Made by a program: the position numbers and the translations under genes. Shown in pieces: positions 23,510 through 31,113 of a stretch of 64,000 nucleotides of DNA; the first letter of the stretch is position 1, and the number at the start of each line of letters is the position of its first letter. The notes beneath the pieces were generated by a model. The model worked only from the letters and a program-made list of their open reading frames with translations, did no database searches and was not told where the DNA came from. Source of the stretch: Flavobacteriales bacterium (lineage in GTDB: Bacteria > Bacteroidota > Bacteroidia > CAIKAF01); the NCBI GenBank assembly GCA_026418175.1, contig JAOABX010000010.1:39101-103100 (forward strand), given 5' to 3'.

Positions 23510-24013
23510 ATGAAAACATCCATCGTTTTATTTTTAATTCTCTTTTCTGTATTCCCAGTATTATCTCAAGAACAAGATAGTATTCAAAATATATTAATTA
23601 ATAATAGCATAGTTCAAGTTGGCGATACGTTGATTAACCTCAATAAGCTAAATGGCGGTATTGTTCGTTATCAAATTTCAGAGGATGATTTGCAAACTCT
23701 AAAGAATAACGGATTAGAAATAAATGATCATGCTATGATTGTGGTGTCTGATCCTTCCATGATTTCAAATTTTTTAATGTTTGAAGTAAAAACGTTTGCA
23801 TCAGACCATGAATGGTATATTAATACTATAAAGTTAGAATCAACCTCAAAAGGTTTTTTAGTTTATATTTCATCCGATAAAATAGAAATGGCCACCGGTT
23901 GGCGAAAAGATGGAAAGATATATGTTGTAATTGCTGTTGTTGCTGTTTTATTTCTTGCAGTTATTGGTTATTTAATGTTGCTTGATCGTAAAATTGCACG
24001 ATTAAATAAATAA
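23510..24013 (+). CDS. CcmD-like membrane protein fused to an N-terminal secreted domain
   Basis: The last 35 residues, KIYVVIAVVAVLFLAVIGYLM followed by LLDRKIARLNK, match the short CcmD proteins of Bacteroidota: one membrane helix followed by a basic tail. Stand-alone CcmD is usually 60-80 residues or less, but here 135 residues precede it: a signal peptide (to about residue 19, LSQ) and a beta-rich domain (about 25-130) with no recognised motif. The whole protein would therefore sit in the periplasm, anchored by the CcmD helix. It begins 2 nt after ccmC, so it is surely part of the same operon. Whether the added domain stabilises CcmC or handles a haem-linked partner is unknown. Confidence 0.65.
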   Translation: MKTSIVLFLILFSVFPVLSQEQDSIQNILINNSIVQVGDTLINLNKLNGGIVRYQISEDDLQTLKNNGLEINDHAMIVVSDPSMISNFLMFEVKTFASDHEWYINTIKLESTSKGFLVYISSDKIEMATGWRKDGKIYVVIAVVAVLFLAVIGYLMLLDRKIARLNK

Positions 24014-24030
24014 GTAGTATAAATGTAGTT

Positions 24031-24038
24031 TACTTTTG
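24031..24038 (+). promoter_or_regulatory. -7 promoter box for the esterase gene
   Basis: TACTTTTG lies 45 nt upstream of the ATG at 24084. Confidence 0.5.
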
Positions 24039-24083
24039 CATTTTTGTTATCATAATGTTAACTTAGTGTAATAAAATTACATT

Positions 24084-25337
24084 ATGAAACACTTTTTTAC
24101 ACTTGTCCTATTAGTATCACTATCTTATGCATTAACAGCACAAAATATTACTGATTGTAGCAATAATCGTTATTTAGATGAAATTTTTTCAAATGTTACG
24201 GTAATTTCGGATATTCAATATGGATCCAATATTGGAGTAGATAATCAAACGGTAAATCTCCTTTTGGATGTTTACCAACCAACCGGCGATACAGAAACCA
24301 ATCGTCCGTTAATTTTGCTGGCACATGGCGGTAGCTTTATTAGTGGATCAAAAACATTGGATAATGCCATTGTTACATTATGCCAGCGTTTTGCAAAGAT
24401 GGGATATGTTACAGCCTCAATGAACTATCGCTTAGAAAATCCATTGAATGTATTGTTAAGTAGTGATAGGGAAAAAACTTTTTTGGAAATCGTATATCGG
24501 GCAGTACAAGATCAAAAAGCTGCCATTCGTTTTTTTAGAAAATCTGTAGCTGAAAATGGAAATCCGTATGGAATAAATCCAAATATTATCATCATCGGTG
24601 GAAGTTCTGCAGGCGGTGTATTATCTATTCATACAGCATATTTAGATGAACCCAGCGAAATACCATCAAAAATAGATACTGCAGCCTTGGGTAGTATGGA
24701 AGGGAACAGTGGTAACCCCGGATATTCCAGCATACCACAGGCTGTAATTAATCTTTGCGGTGCAATTGGTGATACATCCTGGATTAAACAGGGGAATCAA
24801 CCCATTGTAAGTGTTCATGGAAGCGAGGATGGCACTGTGCCTGCAAATGCTGATATAGCAACTCCTATGGGGTTACCGATTACATTAGTATATGGTAGTA
24901 TTCCATTACATCAGCGTGTAGAAAATTTAGGTATTGATAATGATGTAAAAATTTTTTGGGGACAAGATCATGTACCCTACCAGTCGAATAGCACTTACAT
25001 GGATACTACTGTTAATGTAGTAAAAACATTTTTGCATGATTTAATCTGCAACAAAGCATTGAGTACAGAAAATACGAATGCATATTCATTTCATGTAAAT
25101 GTATATCCCAATCCGGTTACTGATGTTTTACAAATAACATTGCCTGAAAGTATAGAAGGAGGAGAGTTGAGCTTATTAGATCTTACAGGAAAACTTATTA
25201 CCGTTAGAAATATTCCTGCTAATTCACAGCAAATCAGTTTGGATATATATTCACTGCAGGTATCTACTGGATATTATTTACTTCGCATTACAACACCTAT
25301 TGGTCAACGAACTTTAAAGGTCAGTATTTTAAAATAA
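24084..25337 (+). CDS. Secreted alpha/beta-hydrolase esterase with T9SS type A sorting domain
   Basis: The 417-residue product has a signal peptide (to about residue 20, LTAQ). An alpha/beta-hydrolase domain of the carboxylesterase type follows with the oxyanion HGGSFISG (81-88) and nucleophile elbow IGGSSAGGVL (171-180, Ser175), and later VHGSEDGTVP and FWGQDHVPY with the acid and His. From about residue 345 a type IX secretion sorting domain runs VNVYPNPVTDVLQITLP...GKLITVRNIP...GYYLLRITTPIGQRTLKVSI. The enzyme should be exported and attached to, or released from, the cell surface. The substrate is unknown; carbohydrate ester or plant-type ester hydrolysis is a guess. It is monocistronic with a hairpin terminator. 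Confidence 0.85.
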   Translation: MKHFFTLVLLVSLSYALTAQNITDCSNNRYLDEIFSNVTVISDIQYGSNIGVDNQTVNLLLDVYQPTGDTETNRPLILLAHGGSFISGSKTLDNAIVTLCQRFAKMGYVTASMNYRLENPLNVLLSSDREKTFLEIVYRAVQDQKAAIRFFRKSVAENGNPYGINPNIIIIGGSSAGGVLSIHTAYLDEPSEIPSKIDTAALGSMEGNSGNPGYSSIPQAVINLCGAIGDTSWIKQGNQPIVSVHGSEDGTVPANADIATPMGLPITLVYGSIPLHQRVENLGIDNDVKIFWGQDHVPYQSNSTYMDTTVNVVKTFLHDLICNKALSTENTNAYSFHVNVYPNPVTDVLQITLPESIEGGELSLLDLTGKLITVRNIPANSQQISLDIYSLQVSTGYYLLRITTPIGQRTLKVSILK

Positions 25338-25342
25338 ATTTT

Positions 25343-25377
25343 AATAATAAAGCCCTGTCATTCAGGGATTTATTATT
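25343..25377 (+). terminator. Terminator of the esterase gene
   Basis: AATAATAAA (25343-25351) and TTTATTATT (25369-25377) enclose CCCTG-TCATT-CAGGG, giving a 14-bp stem with one mismatch. It lies between the esterase stop and the next promoter. Confidence 0.75.
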
Positions 25378-25393
25378 ACCAATAGTTAAATGT

Positions 25394-25401
25394 TACTTTT
25401 G
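25394..25401 (+). promoter_or_regulatory. -7 promoter box for the haem lipoprotein
   Basis: TACTTTTG overlaps an in-frame GTG at 25401, so the coding start must be the ATG at 25425. Confidence 0.55.
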
Positions 25402-25424
25402 TGTGTGTAATAATTTGTATCAAA

Positions 25425-25856
25425 ATGAATCGAATCGTATTTGCACTTTGTATGGTTTTGTTAATATCATGTGGAACTAAAAAAGCAGATAATAAGGGTG
25501 AGGAAAAAAAATTAAATCCAAACGGTGATAGTGAACTTGCCGTTTTGATGAGAACCATGCATGAGCATGCAAAGCTTTTAAAAGAAGAAATATTGGCAGG
25601 AAAATCACTTACCACATATCCAGAAGAAATAAAAACCATTAACACTGCCGAGCCTACTCCTGGAATGATTGCAAATAAAGAAGTTTTTGATGGGTTTGCT
25701 GGTTTATATCTTTCTAAGTTAGATTCAATCTATTTGACAGATGTAAATATAAAGCTTCAATACAATCACATGGTGAATAGTTGTGTTGATTGTCACCAGG
25801 TGCATTGCCAAGGACCATTACCTGCAATAAGAAAATTATATATACCTATTAATTAA
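25425..25856 (+). CDS. c-type haem-binding lipoprotein
   Basis: The 143-residue product starts with a lipoprotein signal peptide with lipobox ISCG (Cys16). It carries one covalent haem motif CVDCH (residues 120-124) near the C-terminus, preceded by NHMVNS. A helical body rich in Met, His and charged residues (for example MRTMHEHAKLLKEEILAGK) and the C-terminal haem placement fit a cytochrome c'-like four-helix bundle, but the family is not certain. It lies 1.4 kb from the ccm genes that would mature it. The -7 box at 25394 fixes ATG 25425 as start. Its stop overlaps the convergent accC stop by 4 nt. Confidence 0.7.
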   Translation: MNRIVFALCMVLLISCGTKKADNKGEEKKLNPNGDSELAVLMRTMHEHAKLLKEEILAGKSLTTYPEEIKTINTAEPTPGMIANKEVFDGFAGLYLSKLDSIYLTDVNIKLQYNHMVNSCVDCHQVHCQGPLPAIRKLYIPIN

Positions 25857-27349
25857 AAGCTGCGGTTAATTCTCCAAACAGAACCTGTTTGATTGGTACT
25901 TGCATTACTCGTTTTAACAGTTGCAGGCTTTTTTGAAGATGAAGAAAATAAATCCGCACTCACTAACGCTGCAATTTCTAATTCTTCATTCGTGAAATTA
26001 GGTTTCAAATACTCTGGTTTAAAATAGGTATTTACAAAATGAGTATTGAATGTACCCTTGCGAAACTCTTCGTGATTTAATACAAATCTACAGAAACTAA
26101 GCGTGGTTTCTACCCCGGTAATACGATATTCATCAATAGCCCGAATAGCTTTTTCAATTGCTTCATCACGGGTAGAGGCATGTACCACCATTTTGGCAAT
26201 CATTGGGTCGTAATAAATTGGAATTTGCATTCCTTCTGCAAATCCATCATCCACACGTATGCCTGGTCCATGTGGTGCTTTGTAAGTATTTAATGTACCT
26301 ATATCAGGTAAAAACTGATTTGCGGGGTCTTCTGCATATACGCGAACTTCAATGGCATGCCCACGAATAGTAAGGTCTTCTTGTTTAAAACAAAGTTTTT
26401 CTCCACGAGCAATCCGTATTTGCTCTTTTACAAGGTCTATTCCAGTAATCATTTCTGTAACCGGATGCTCTACCTGCAATCGCGTATTCATTTCTAAAAA
26501 ATAGTATTCCCCATCACTATATATAAATTCTACAGTTCCTGCACCTACATAATTACAGGCACGTGCAACATTCACGGCATGCGCTCCCATTTCCATGCGT
26601 TGCTCTGGAGTTAGTATGGCAGAAGGAGCTTCTTCAATTACTTTTTGATGTCGGCGTTGTATGGAACATTCTCGTTCAAATAAATGAAGGAAATTTCCAT
26701 GTTGGTCACACAAAACCTGTATTTCAATGTGCTTAGAAACGCGCAGATATTTTTCAAGAAATACAGATCCATCGCCAAAGGCTGACTCGGCTTCGGAAAT
26801 TGCTCTTTTTAAATTTTCTTCAAACTCTTCTTCTTTTTCAACAATACGCATTCCTTTTCCGCCACCACCTGCTGAAGCTTTAATAAGAATCGGGAAACCA
26901 ATTTTTCTGCCAACTTCCATTGCTTCTTCTAAATTTGAAATGGCATGTTCAGTTCCTGGTACAAGTGGTATATTGTATTTTTTTACTGCAGCCTTGGCAC
27001 CTAATTTACTCCCCATGATTTCCATTGCTTCGGGAGAAGGGCCAATAAATATAATTCCAGATTGAGAAACCATGCGTGCAAAAGCGGCATTTTCTGAAAG
27101 AAAACCATATCCAGGATGTATCCCGTCTGCACCAGTTTTTAGGGCTGCTTCAATAATTTTTTCTCCTCGCAGATAGGATTGATTGGATGGAGCAGGGCCA
27201 ATACAAACTGCCTCATCAGCATATTTAACATGAGGCGAATACCTATCAGCTTCAGAATATACTGCTACAGTTTTAATGCCCATTTCACGGCAAGAACGCA
27301 TTATCCTTAAAGCAATTTCACCCCGATTGGCAACAAGAATTTTTTTCAT
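25853..27349 (-). CDS. accC: Biotin carboxylase subunit of acetyl-/acyl-CoA carboxylase
   Basis: The 498-residue product is an ATP-grasp biotin carboxylase that carboxylates the biotin of a carrier protein. It has the N-terminal MKKILVANRGEIALRI, the Gly-rich loop SAGGGGKGMRIV, ERECSIQRRHQKVIEEAPS, and EMNTRLQVEHPVTEMITG with the catalytic Glu/Arg set. The core ends near residue 450; the last 45 residues (SSSSKKPATVKTSNASTNQ region) are low in complexity and resemble a linker, but no biotinylation motif follows, so the carrier is encoded elsewhere. It could serve acetyl-CoA carboxylase or the acyl-CoA carboxylase whose beta subunit is at 57882. A terminator separates it from citrate synthase upstream. 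Confidence 0.92.
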   Translation of the reverse strand: MKKILVANRGEIALRIMRSCREMGIKTVAVYSEADRYSPHVKYADEAVCIGPAPSNQSYLRGEKIIEAALKTGADGIHPGYGFLSENAAFARMVSQSGIIFIGPSPEAMEIMGSKLGAKAAVKKYNIPLVPGTEHAISNLEEAMEVGRKIGFPILIKASAGGGGKGMRIVEKEEEFEENLKRAISEAESAFGDGSVFLEKYLRVSKHIEIQVLCDQHGNFLHLFERECSIQRRHQKVIEEAPSAILTPEQRMEMGAHAVNVARACNYVGAGTVEFIYSDGEYYFLEMNTRLQVEHPVTEMITGIDLVKEQIRIARGEKLCFKQEDLTIRGHAIEVRVYAEDPANQFLPDIGTLNTYKAPHGPGIRVDDGFAEGMQIPIYYDPMIAKMVVHASTRDEAIEKAIRAIDEYRITGVETTLSFCRFVLNHEEFRKGTFNTHFVNTYFKPEYLKPNFTNEELEIAALVSADLFSSSSKKPATVKTSNASTNQTGSVWRINRSF

Positions 27350-27373
27350 GTGTTGAATGTATGATTAAAAAAA

Positions 27374-27397
27374 CAAAGGCCGATAGCTCGGCCTTTG
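27374..27397 (-). terminator. Terminator of the citrate synthase gene
   Basis: CAAAGGCCGA and TCGGCCTTTG form a perfect 10-bp GC-rich stem with a 4-nt loop, followed on the minus strand by T residues (27364-27373). It separates gltA from accC. Confidence 0.92.
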
Positions 27398-27417
27398 AAA
27401 TTTATATTGTTTATCAA

Positions 27418-28704
27418 TTAGCGATCTGCAATGTTCACATAATCGCGAACTTTTGGACCAATGTATATTTGACGTGGACGGCCGATAGGCTCTTTATTGG
27501 CAGTCATTTCTTTCCACTGGGCGATCCATCCTGGTAAACGGCCTACTGCAAACAATACTGTAAACATATCTTTAGGAATACCCATAGCGCGATAGATAAT
27601 ACCAGAATAGAAATCTACGTTTGGATACAATTTACGTTCAATGAAGTATTCATCGTTCAGTGCTACTTCTTCTAGTTTTTTAGCAATTTCCAGAACAGGG
27701 TCTTTAATACCTAAACGATTTAATACGTCATCACAAGCCTTTTTAATAATTTTGGCACGTGGGTCAAAGTTTTTATAAACCCGATGTCCAAATCCCATCA
27801 AACGGAATGGGTCATTTTTATCTTTTGCTTTTGCAATCCATTTATCGAGTGAGCCGCCTTCTTCCTTAATACGGTCCAGCATTTCAATTACTTCCTGGTT
27901 AGCTCCTCCGTGTAATGGCCCCCACAAAGCAGTTATTCCGGCAGCAATAGAAGAATAGAGGTTGGCTTGTGAAGAGCCTGCTAATCGAACTGTGGAAGTT
28001 GAACAGTTTTGTTCGTGATCAGCATGTAGAATCAACAATTTGTCCAATGCATTTACAATTACTGGATCAATTTCATAATCATCCGATGGCATGGAAAACA
28101 TCATGTTGAGGAAATTTTCAACATATCCCAATTTGTTTTTAGGATATACAACCGGATGACCTACTGAATTTTTGTAAGCCCAAGCTGCAATAGTTGGAAA
28201 CTTTGCAAGTAATCGGGTAATGGTTAAGTTAATTTTTTCTTCGCCCCTGTGCGGATTCAACGATTCAGGATAAAACGTAGATAAAGCACAGGTAACAGAT
28301 GAAACAACTCCCATTGGGTGTGCAAACGTTGGGAATGCACTATAAAAACGACGCATATCCTCATGAATCAAGGTATGCATTTTTATATTTTCAGAAAACT
28401 GATCAAGTTGCTGTTTGGTAGGAAGCTCGCCATAGATTAATAAATAAGCTACTTCTACAAAATCAGAGCGTTCAGCTAATTGTTCAATTGGATAACCGCG
28501 GTATCTTAATATTCCTTGTTCTCCGTCCAGAAATGTGATGCTACTTAAAGTAGCCCCGGTGTTTTTGTACCCGGAATCCAAGGTAATGTATCCGGTCAAA
28601 TCGCGAAGATTTTTAATGTCAATCGCCTTTTCATTTTCAGTACCAGTTACCACAGGAAGGTGGTATGATTTGCCTTCCAGGATGAGTTCTGCTTGTTCTG
28701 CCAT
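27418..28704 (-). CDS. gltA: Citrate synthase
   Basis: The 428-residue product has the expected length for the bacterial hexameric citrate synthase, which condenses acetyl-CoA and oxaloacetate. Motifs include LLILHADHEQNCSTSTVRL and GPLHGGANQEVIEML with the active-site His, and the GFGHRVYKNFDPRAKII segment with the second His and catalytic Asp nearby. It enters acetyl-CoA from the fatty-acid genes into the TCA cycle. No strong -7 box was found upstream of 28704. The gene has its own terminator and a 274-nt upstream region that is A/T rich and free of other genes. Confidence 0.96.
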   Translation of the reverse strand: MAEQAELILEGKSYHLPVVTGTENEKAIDIKNLRDLTGYITLDSGYKNTGATLSSITFLDGEQGILRYRGYPIEQLAERSDFVEVAYLLIYGELPTKQQLDQFSENIKMHTLIHEDMRRFYSAFPTFAHPMGVVSSVTCALSTFYPESLNPHRGEEKINLTITRLLAKFPTIAAWAYKNSVGHPVVYPKNKLGYVENFLNMMFSMPSDDYEIDPVIVNALDKLLILHADHEQNCSTSTVRLAGSSQANLYSSIAAGITALWGPLHGGANQEVIEMLDRIKEEGGSLDKWIAKAKDKNDPFRLMGFGHRVYKNFDPRAKIIKKACDDVLNRLGIKDPVLEIAKKLEEVALNDEYFIERKLYPNVDFYSGIIYRAMGIPKDMFTVLFAVGRLPGWIAQWKEMTANKEPIGRPRQIYIGPKVRDYVNIADR

Positions 28705-28927
28705 AATCAGTCTATAATATTATTTATTTAGTGAGATACTTTGTTTTCGAGCCGAAAATAATCAAAAAATCTATTAATAAATAACCTCATACATTTCTTT
28801 TTTGTTCTACACAATTTTTTGTTTTTAATACATGATTCATAAAGTTTGAATCTTCTTATTTTAGTTATTCAAATCTTATTTGTTCATAATCTGAATTTTG
28901 CCGATTTGGAAGTTTGACGTATTTCAA
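28705..28927. other. A/T-rich intergenic region between gltA and the M23 peptidase
   Basis: No gene, repeat or clear hairpin was seen in this divergent promoter region apart from the -7 box just to its right for the downstream gene. Confidence 0.5.
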
Positions 28928-28935
28928 TAATTTTG
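28928..28935 (+). promoter_or_regulatory. -7 promoter box for the M23 peptidase
   Basis: TAATTTTG matches TAnnTTTG, 43 nt upstream of the ATG at 28979. Confidence 0.5.
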
Positions 28936-28978
28936 CACATCTTCTTTCGGGAAGATACCCTTAACAACGATTGTAAAC

Positions 28979-29782
28979 ATGAAAATTTTGAAAGCGTTAC
29001 ATATTTTTTTTACATTATTTATTTCACCCATTTTATTTGCTTTACCTACTGGTGACACTGGTACGCCTGGCGGAGATGGCGGTGAGTTACCTGCTTCTGA
29101 ATATTATTTGAATTTTGATACAACTTCCTGTCATTACTTGCAAATGGAAGGTGTATTTCTTCATTCTGAAACACAACTTACTCTTACGTGGAATTCTTCT
29201 TGTGATTATATTCATCCATTTTCGGGTAGGGTTACTTCTAAATTTGGGAAACGTCGCCGCCGAATGCATTATGGTATAGATATAGACCTTGAAACCGGTG
29301 ACCAAGTTCATGCTGCTTTTGAAGGAATGGTACGGTATGCAAAATATAATCCTTCGTATGGTAATTTAGTTGTAGTGCGTCATCCCAATGGACTTGAAAC
29401 ATATTATGCACATCTTTCTGCCATTGAAGTGAATGCCGGTGATTACATACAGGCTGGGCAAGTGGTTGGTTTAGGAGGTAATACAGGAAGATCTTATGGG
29501 GCACATTTGCATTTTGAGGTACGTTTTCTTGGTATACCTATTGACCCAGCTATGTTGATTGATTTTGAAACTGGGCAATTAAAGTATTCCAGTATTTTGT
29601 TGAAAAAACATCATGATCGTTTGTTGGTTGAAAATGCAGCTCGTTATCATATTGTAAAACCCGGAGAAGATATTTTTTCAATCAGTCGAATGTATAATGT
29701 GTCTGTGAATGAAATTTGCAGGCTAAACGGTATATCGATTGAAGACCCCATCTTACTGGATATGAAGCTCCGGTATAATTAA
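28979..29782 (+). CDS. M23 (LytM-type) peptidase with LysM domain
   Basis: The 267-residue product has a signal peptide and then a zinc peptidase domain with HYGIDID (His97, Asp101) and GAHLHFEV (His176, His178), the full ligand and catalytic set of the M23 family, plus NLVVVRHPNG and ETYYAHLS. A LysM peptidoglycan-binding module occupies the C-terminus (YHIVKPGEDIFSISRMYNVS...ICRLNG). It probably cuts peptide bridges in peptidoglycan during growth or division. The region before the domain (GTPGGDGGELP) is a short Gly-rich linker. The stop is 2 nt from the convergent aroK stop. Confidence 0.92.
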   Translation: MKILKALHIFFTLFISPILFALPTGDTGTPGGDGGELPASEYYLNFDTTSCHYLQMEGVFLHSETQLTLTWNSSCDYIHPFSGRVTSKFGKRRRRMHYGIDIDLETGDQVHAAFEGMVRYAKYNPSYGNLVVVRHPNGLETYYAHLSAIEVNAGDYIQAGQVVGLGGNTGRSYGAHLHFEVRFLGIPIDPAMLIDFETGQLKYSSILLKKHHDRLLVENAARYHIVKPGEDIFSISRMYNVSVNEICRLNGISIEDPILLDMKLRYN

Positions 29783-29783
29783 T

Positions 29784-30287
29784 TTATTTGTTATAATTTT
29801 TGGGTATAGCCTTGACAAGGTTTTTTATTGTTGTTTCTGGTGTATTGTTATTTAAGACATGCATATGAGCTTGTTGATAAAACTTTCGTCGAGCATCCAA
29901 CAATTCAACTATCGATTTTTGATTAGTAAATAACGGGCGCTCTTTTTGACTGTTTTCTATACGTTGAATTAATACTTCATCATCACAGGAAAGATAAATC
30001 GTCAATCCGTGCATTTTCATCCATTCTAAATTATTTGCATAACATGGTGTTCCACCACCAGTGCAAATAACTGTGTCTTCACATAATTGGGTAAAATGCA
30101 AAACATGTTTTTCTAATTCACGAAAATGATGCTCTCCATGAATCCTGAAGATTTCCGGAATGGTTAATCCGGCGAGCTTTTCAACAAGGATATCTGTTTC
30201 AATACAACTATAGCCTAACTTTTTTGCTAGTAGTGGACCCAGGGTTGATTTCCCTGCACCCATAAAACCAATTAAATAAATGCGCAT
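29784..30287 (-). CDS. aroK: Shikimate kinase
   Basis: The 167-residue product has the P-loop MGAGKSTLG (residues 9-17), ETDILVEKLAG with the shikimate-binding Asp, and the ICTGGGTPCYAN motif (Walker B-type Gly-Gly-Gly), and the lid Arg in KERPLF. It phosphorylates shikimate at the 3-hydroxyl in aromatic amino-acid synthesis. The usual length is about 170 residues. It lies 6 nt behind the dapD stop and 14 nt further from the rlmD gene, so dapD-aroK form a transcription pair. No dedicated terminator was recognised. Confidence 0.92.
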   Translation of the reverse strand: MRIYLIGFMGAGKSTLGPLLAKKLGYSCIETDILVEKLAGLTIPEIFRIHGEHHFRELEKHVLHFTQLCEDTVICTGGGTPCYANNLEWMKMHGLTIYLSCDDEVLIQRIENSQKERPLFTNQKSIVELLDARRKFYQQAHMHVLNNNTPETTIKNLVKAIPKNYNK

Positions 30288-30293
30288 GGCTGA

Positions 30294-31100
30294 TTATACT
30301 GCTACATTATATTCTCGAAGGGCGTCGTTCAGTGAAGTTTTGGTATCGGTGCTGGGTTTTCGTTGTCCGATAATTAGGGCGCAATTCACCTGATAATTTC
30401 CTGCCGGAAATGATTTAGAATAAGAGCCTGGAATCACTACCGAACGTTCAGGTACATAGCCTTTATATTCTTTTGGCTCAGTTCCTGAAACATCTATTAT
30501 TTTTGTGCTTTGAGTTAACACTACATTTGCTCCAAGCACAGCTTCTCGTCCTACACGAACTCCTTCTACTACAATACATCGAGACCCAATGAATGCATGA
30601 TCTTCTATAATAACCGGAGATGCTTGTATAGGTTCTAATACACCACCAATGCCCACTCCGCCGCTTAAATGTACATGCTTACCTATTTGAGCACAACTCC
30701 CCACAGTAGCCCAAGTATCCACCATGGTACCTTCATCAACGTAGGCTCCGATGTTTACATACGATGGCATCATAATTACTCCTTTAGCCAAATAAGAACC
30801 ATAACGAGCCACTGCATGTGGCACAACCCGCACTCCGAGTTCTGCATAATTTCGCTTCAGTTCCATTTTATCGTAAAATTCCAAAGGCCCGGCCTCCATC
30901 ACTTTCATTTCCCGTATTGGAAAATACATAATCACTGCTTTTTTTACCCATTCGTTTACTTTCCATCCATTATCGTTTGGCTCTGCTACACGAAGTTTTC
31001 CTTTATCTAATTGCTCAATCACCTCTGTAATGGCTGCTTTCACAGATTGTTCTTTTAATAATTCACGGTTTTCCCAAGCTTGTTCAATCAAATTTTTCAT
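30294..31100 (-). CDS. dapD: Tetrahydrodipicolinate N-succinyltransferase
   Basis: The 268-residue product makes N-succinyl-2-amino-6-oxopimelate for lysine and diaminopimelate. The N-terminal helical region (MKNLIEQAWENREL) is followed by LRVAEPNDNGWKVNEWVKKAV and a left-handed beta-helix of hexapeptide repeats, with VNIGAYVDEGTMVDTWATV and CAQIGKHVHLSGGVGIGGV typical of DapD. Length and motifs match closely. It sits 13 nt after the rlmD stop and 6 nt before aroK, on the same strand, in a likely three-gene unit whose promoter lies before rlmD. Confidence 0.95.
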   Translation of the reverse strand: MKNLIEQAWENRELLKEQSVKAAITEVIEQLDKGKLRVAEPNDNGWKVNEWVKKAVIMYFPIREMKVMEAGPLEFYDKMELKRNYAELGVRVVPHAVARYGSYLAKGVIMMPSYVNIGAYVDEGTMVDTWATVGSCAQIGKHVHLSGGVGIGGVLEPIQASPVIIEDHAFIGSRCIVVEGVRVGREAVLGANVVLTQSTKIIDVSGTEPKEYKGYVPERSVVIPGSYSKSFPAGNYQVNCALIIGQRKPSTDTKTSLNDALREYNVAV

Positions 31101-31113
31101 AACATGAATCGGT

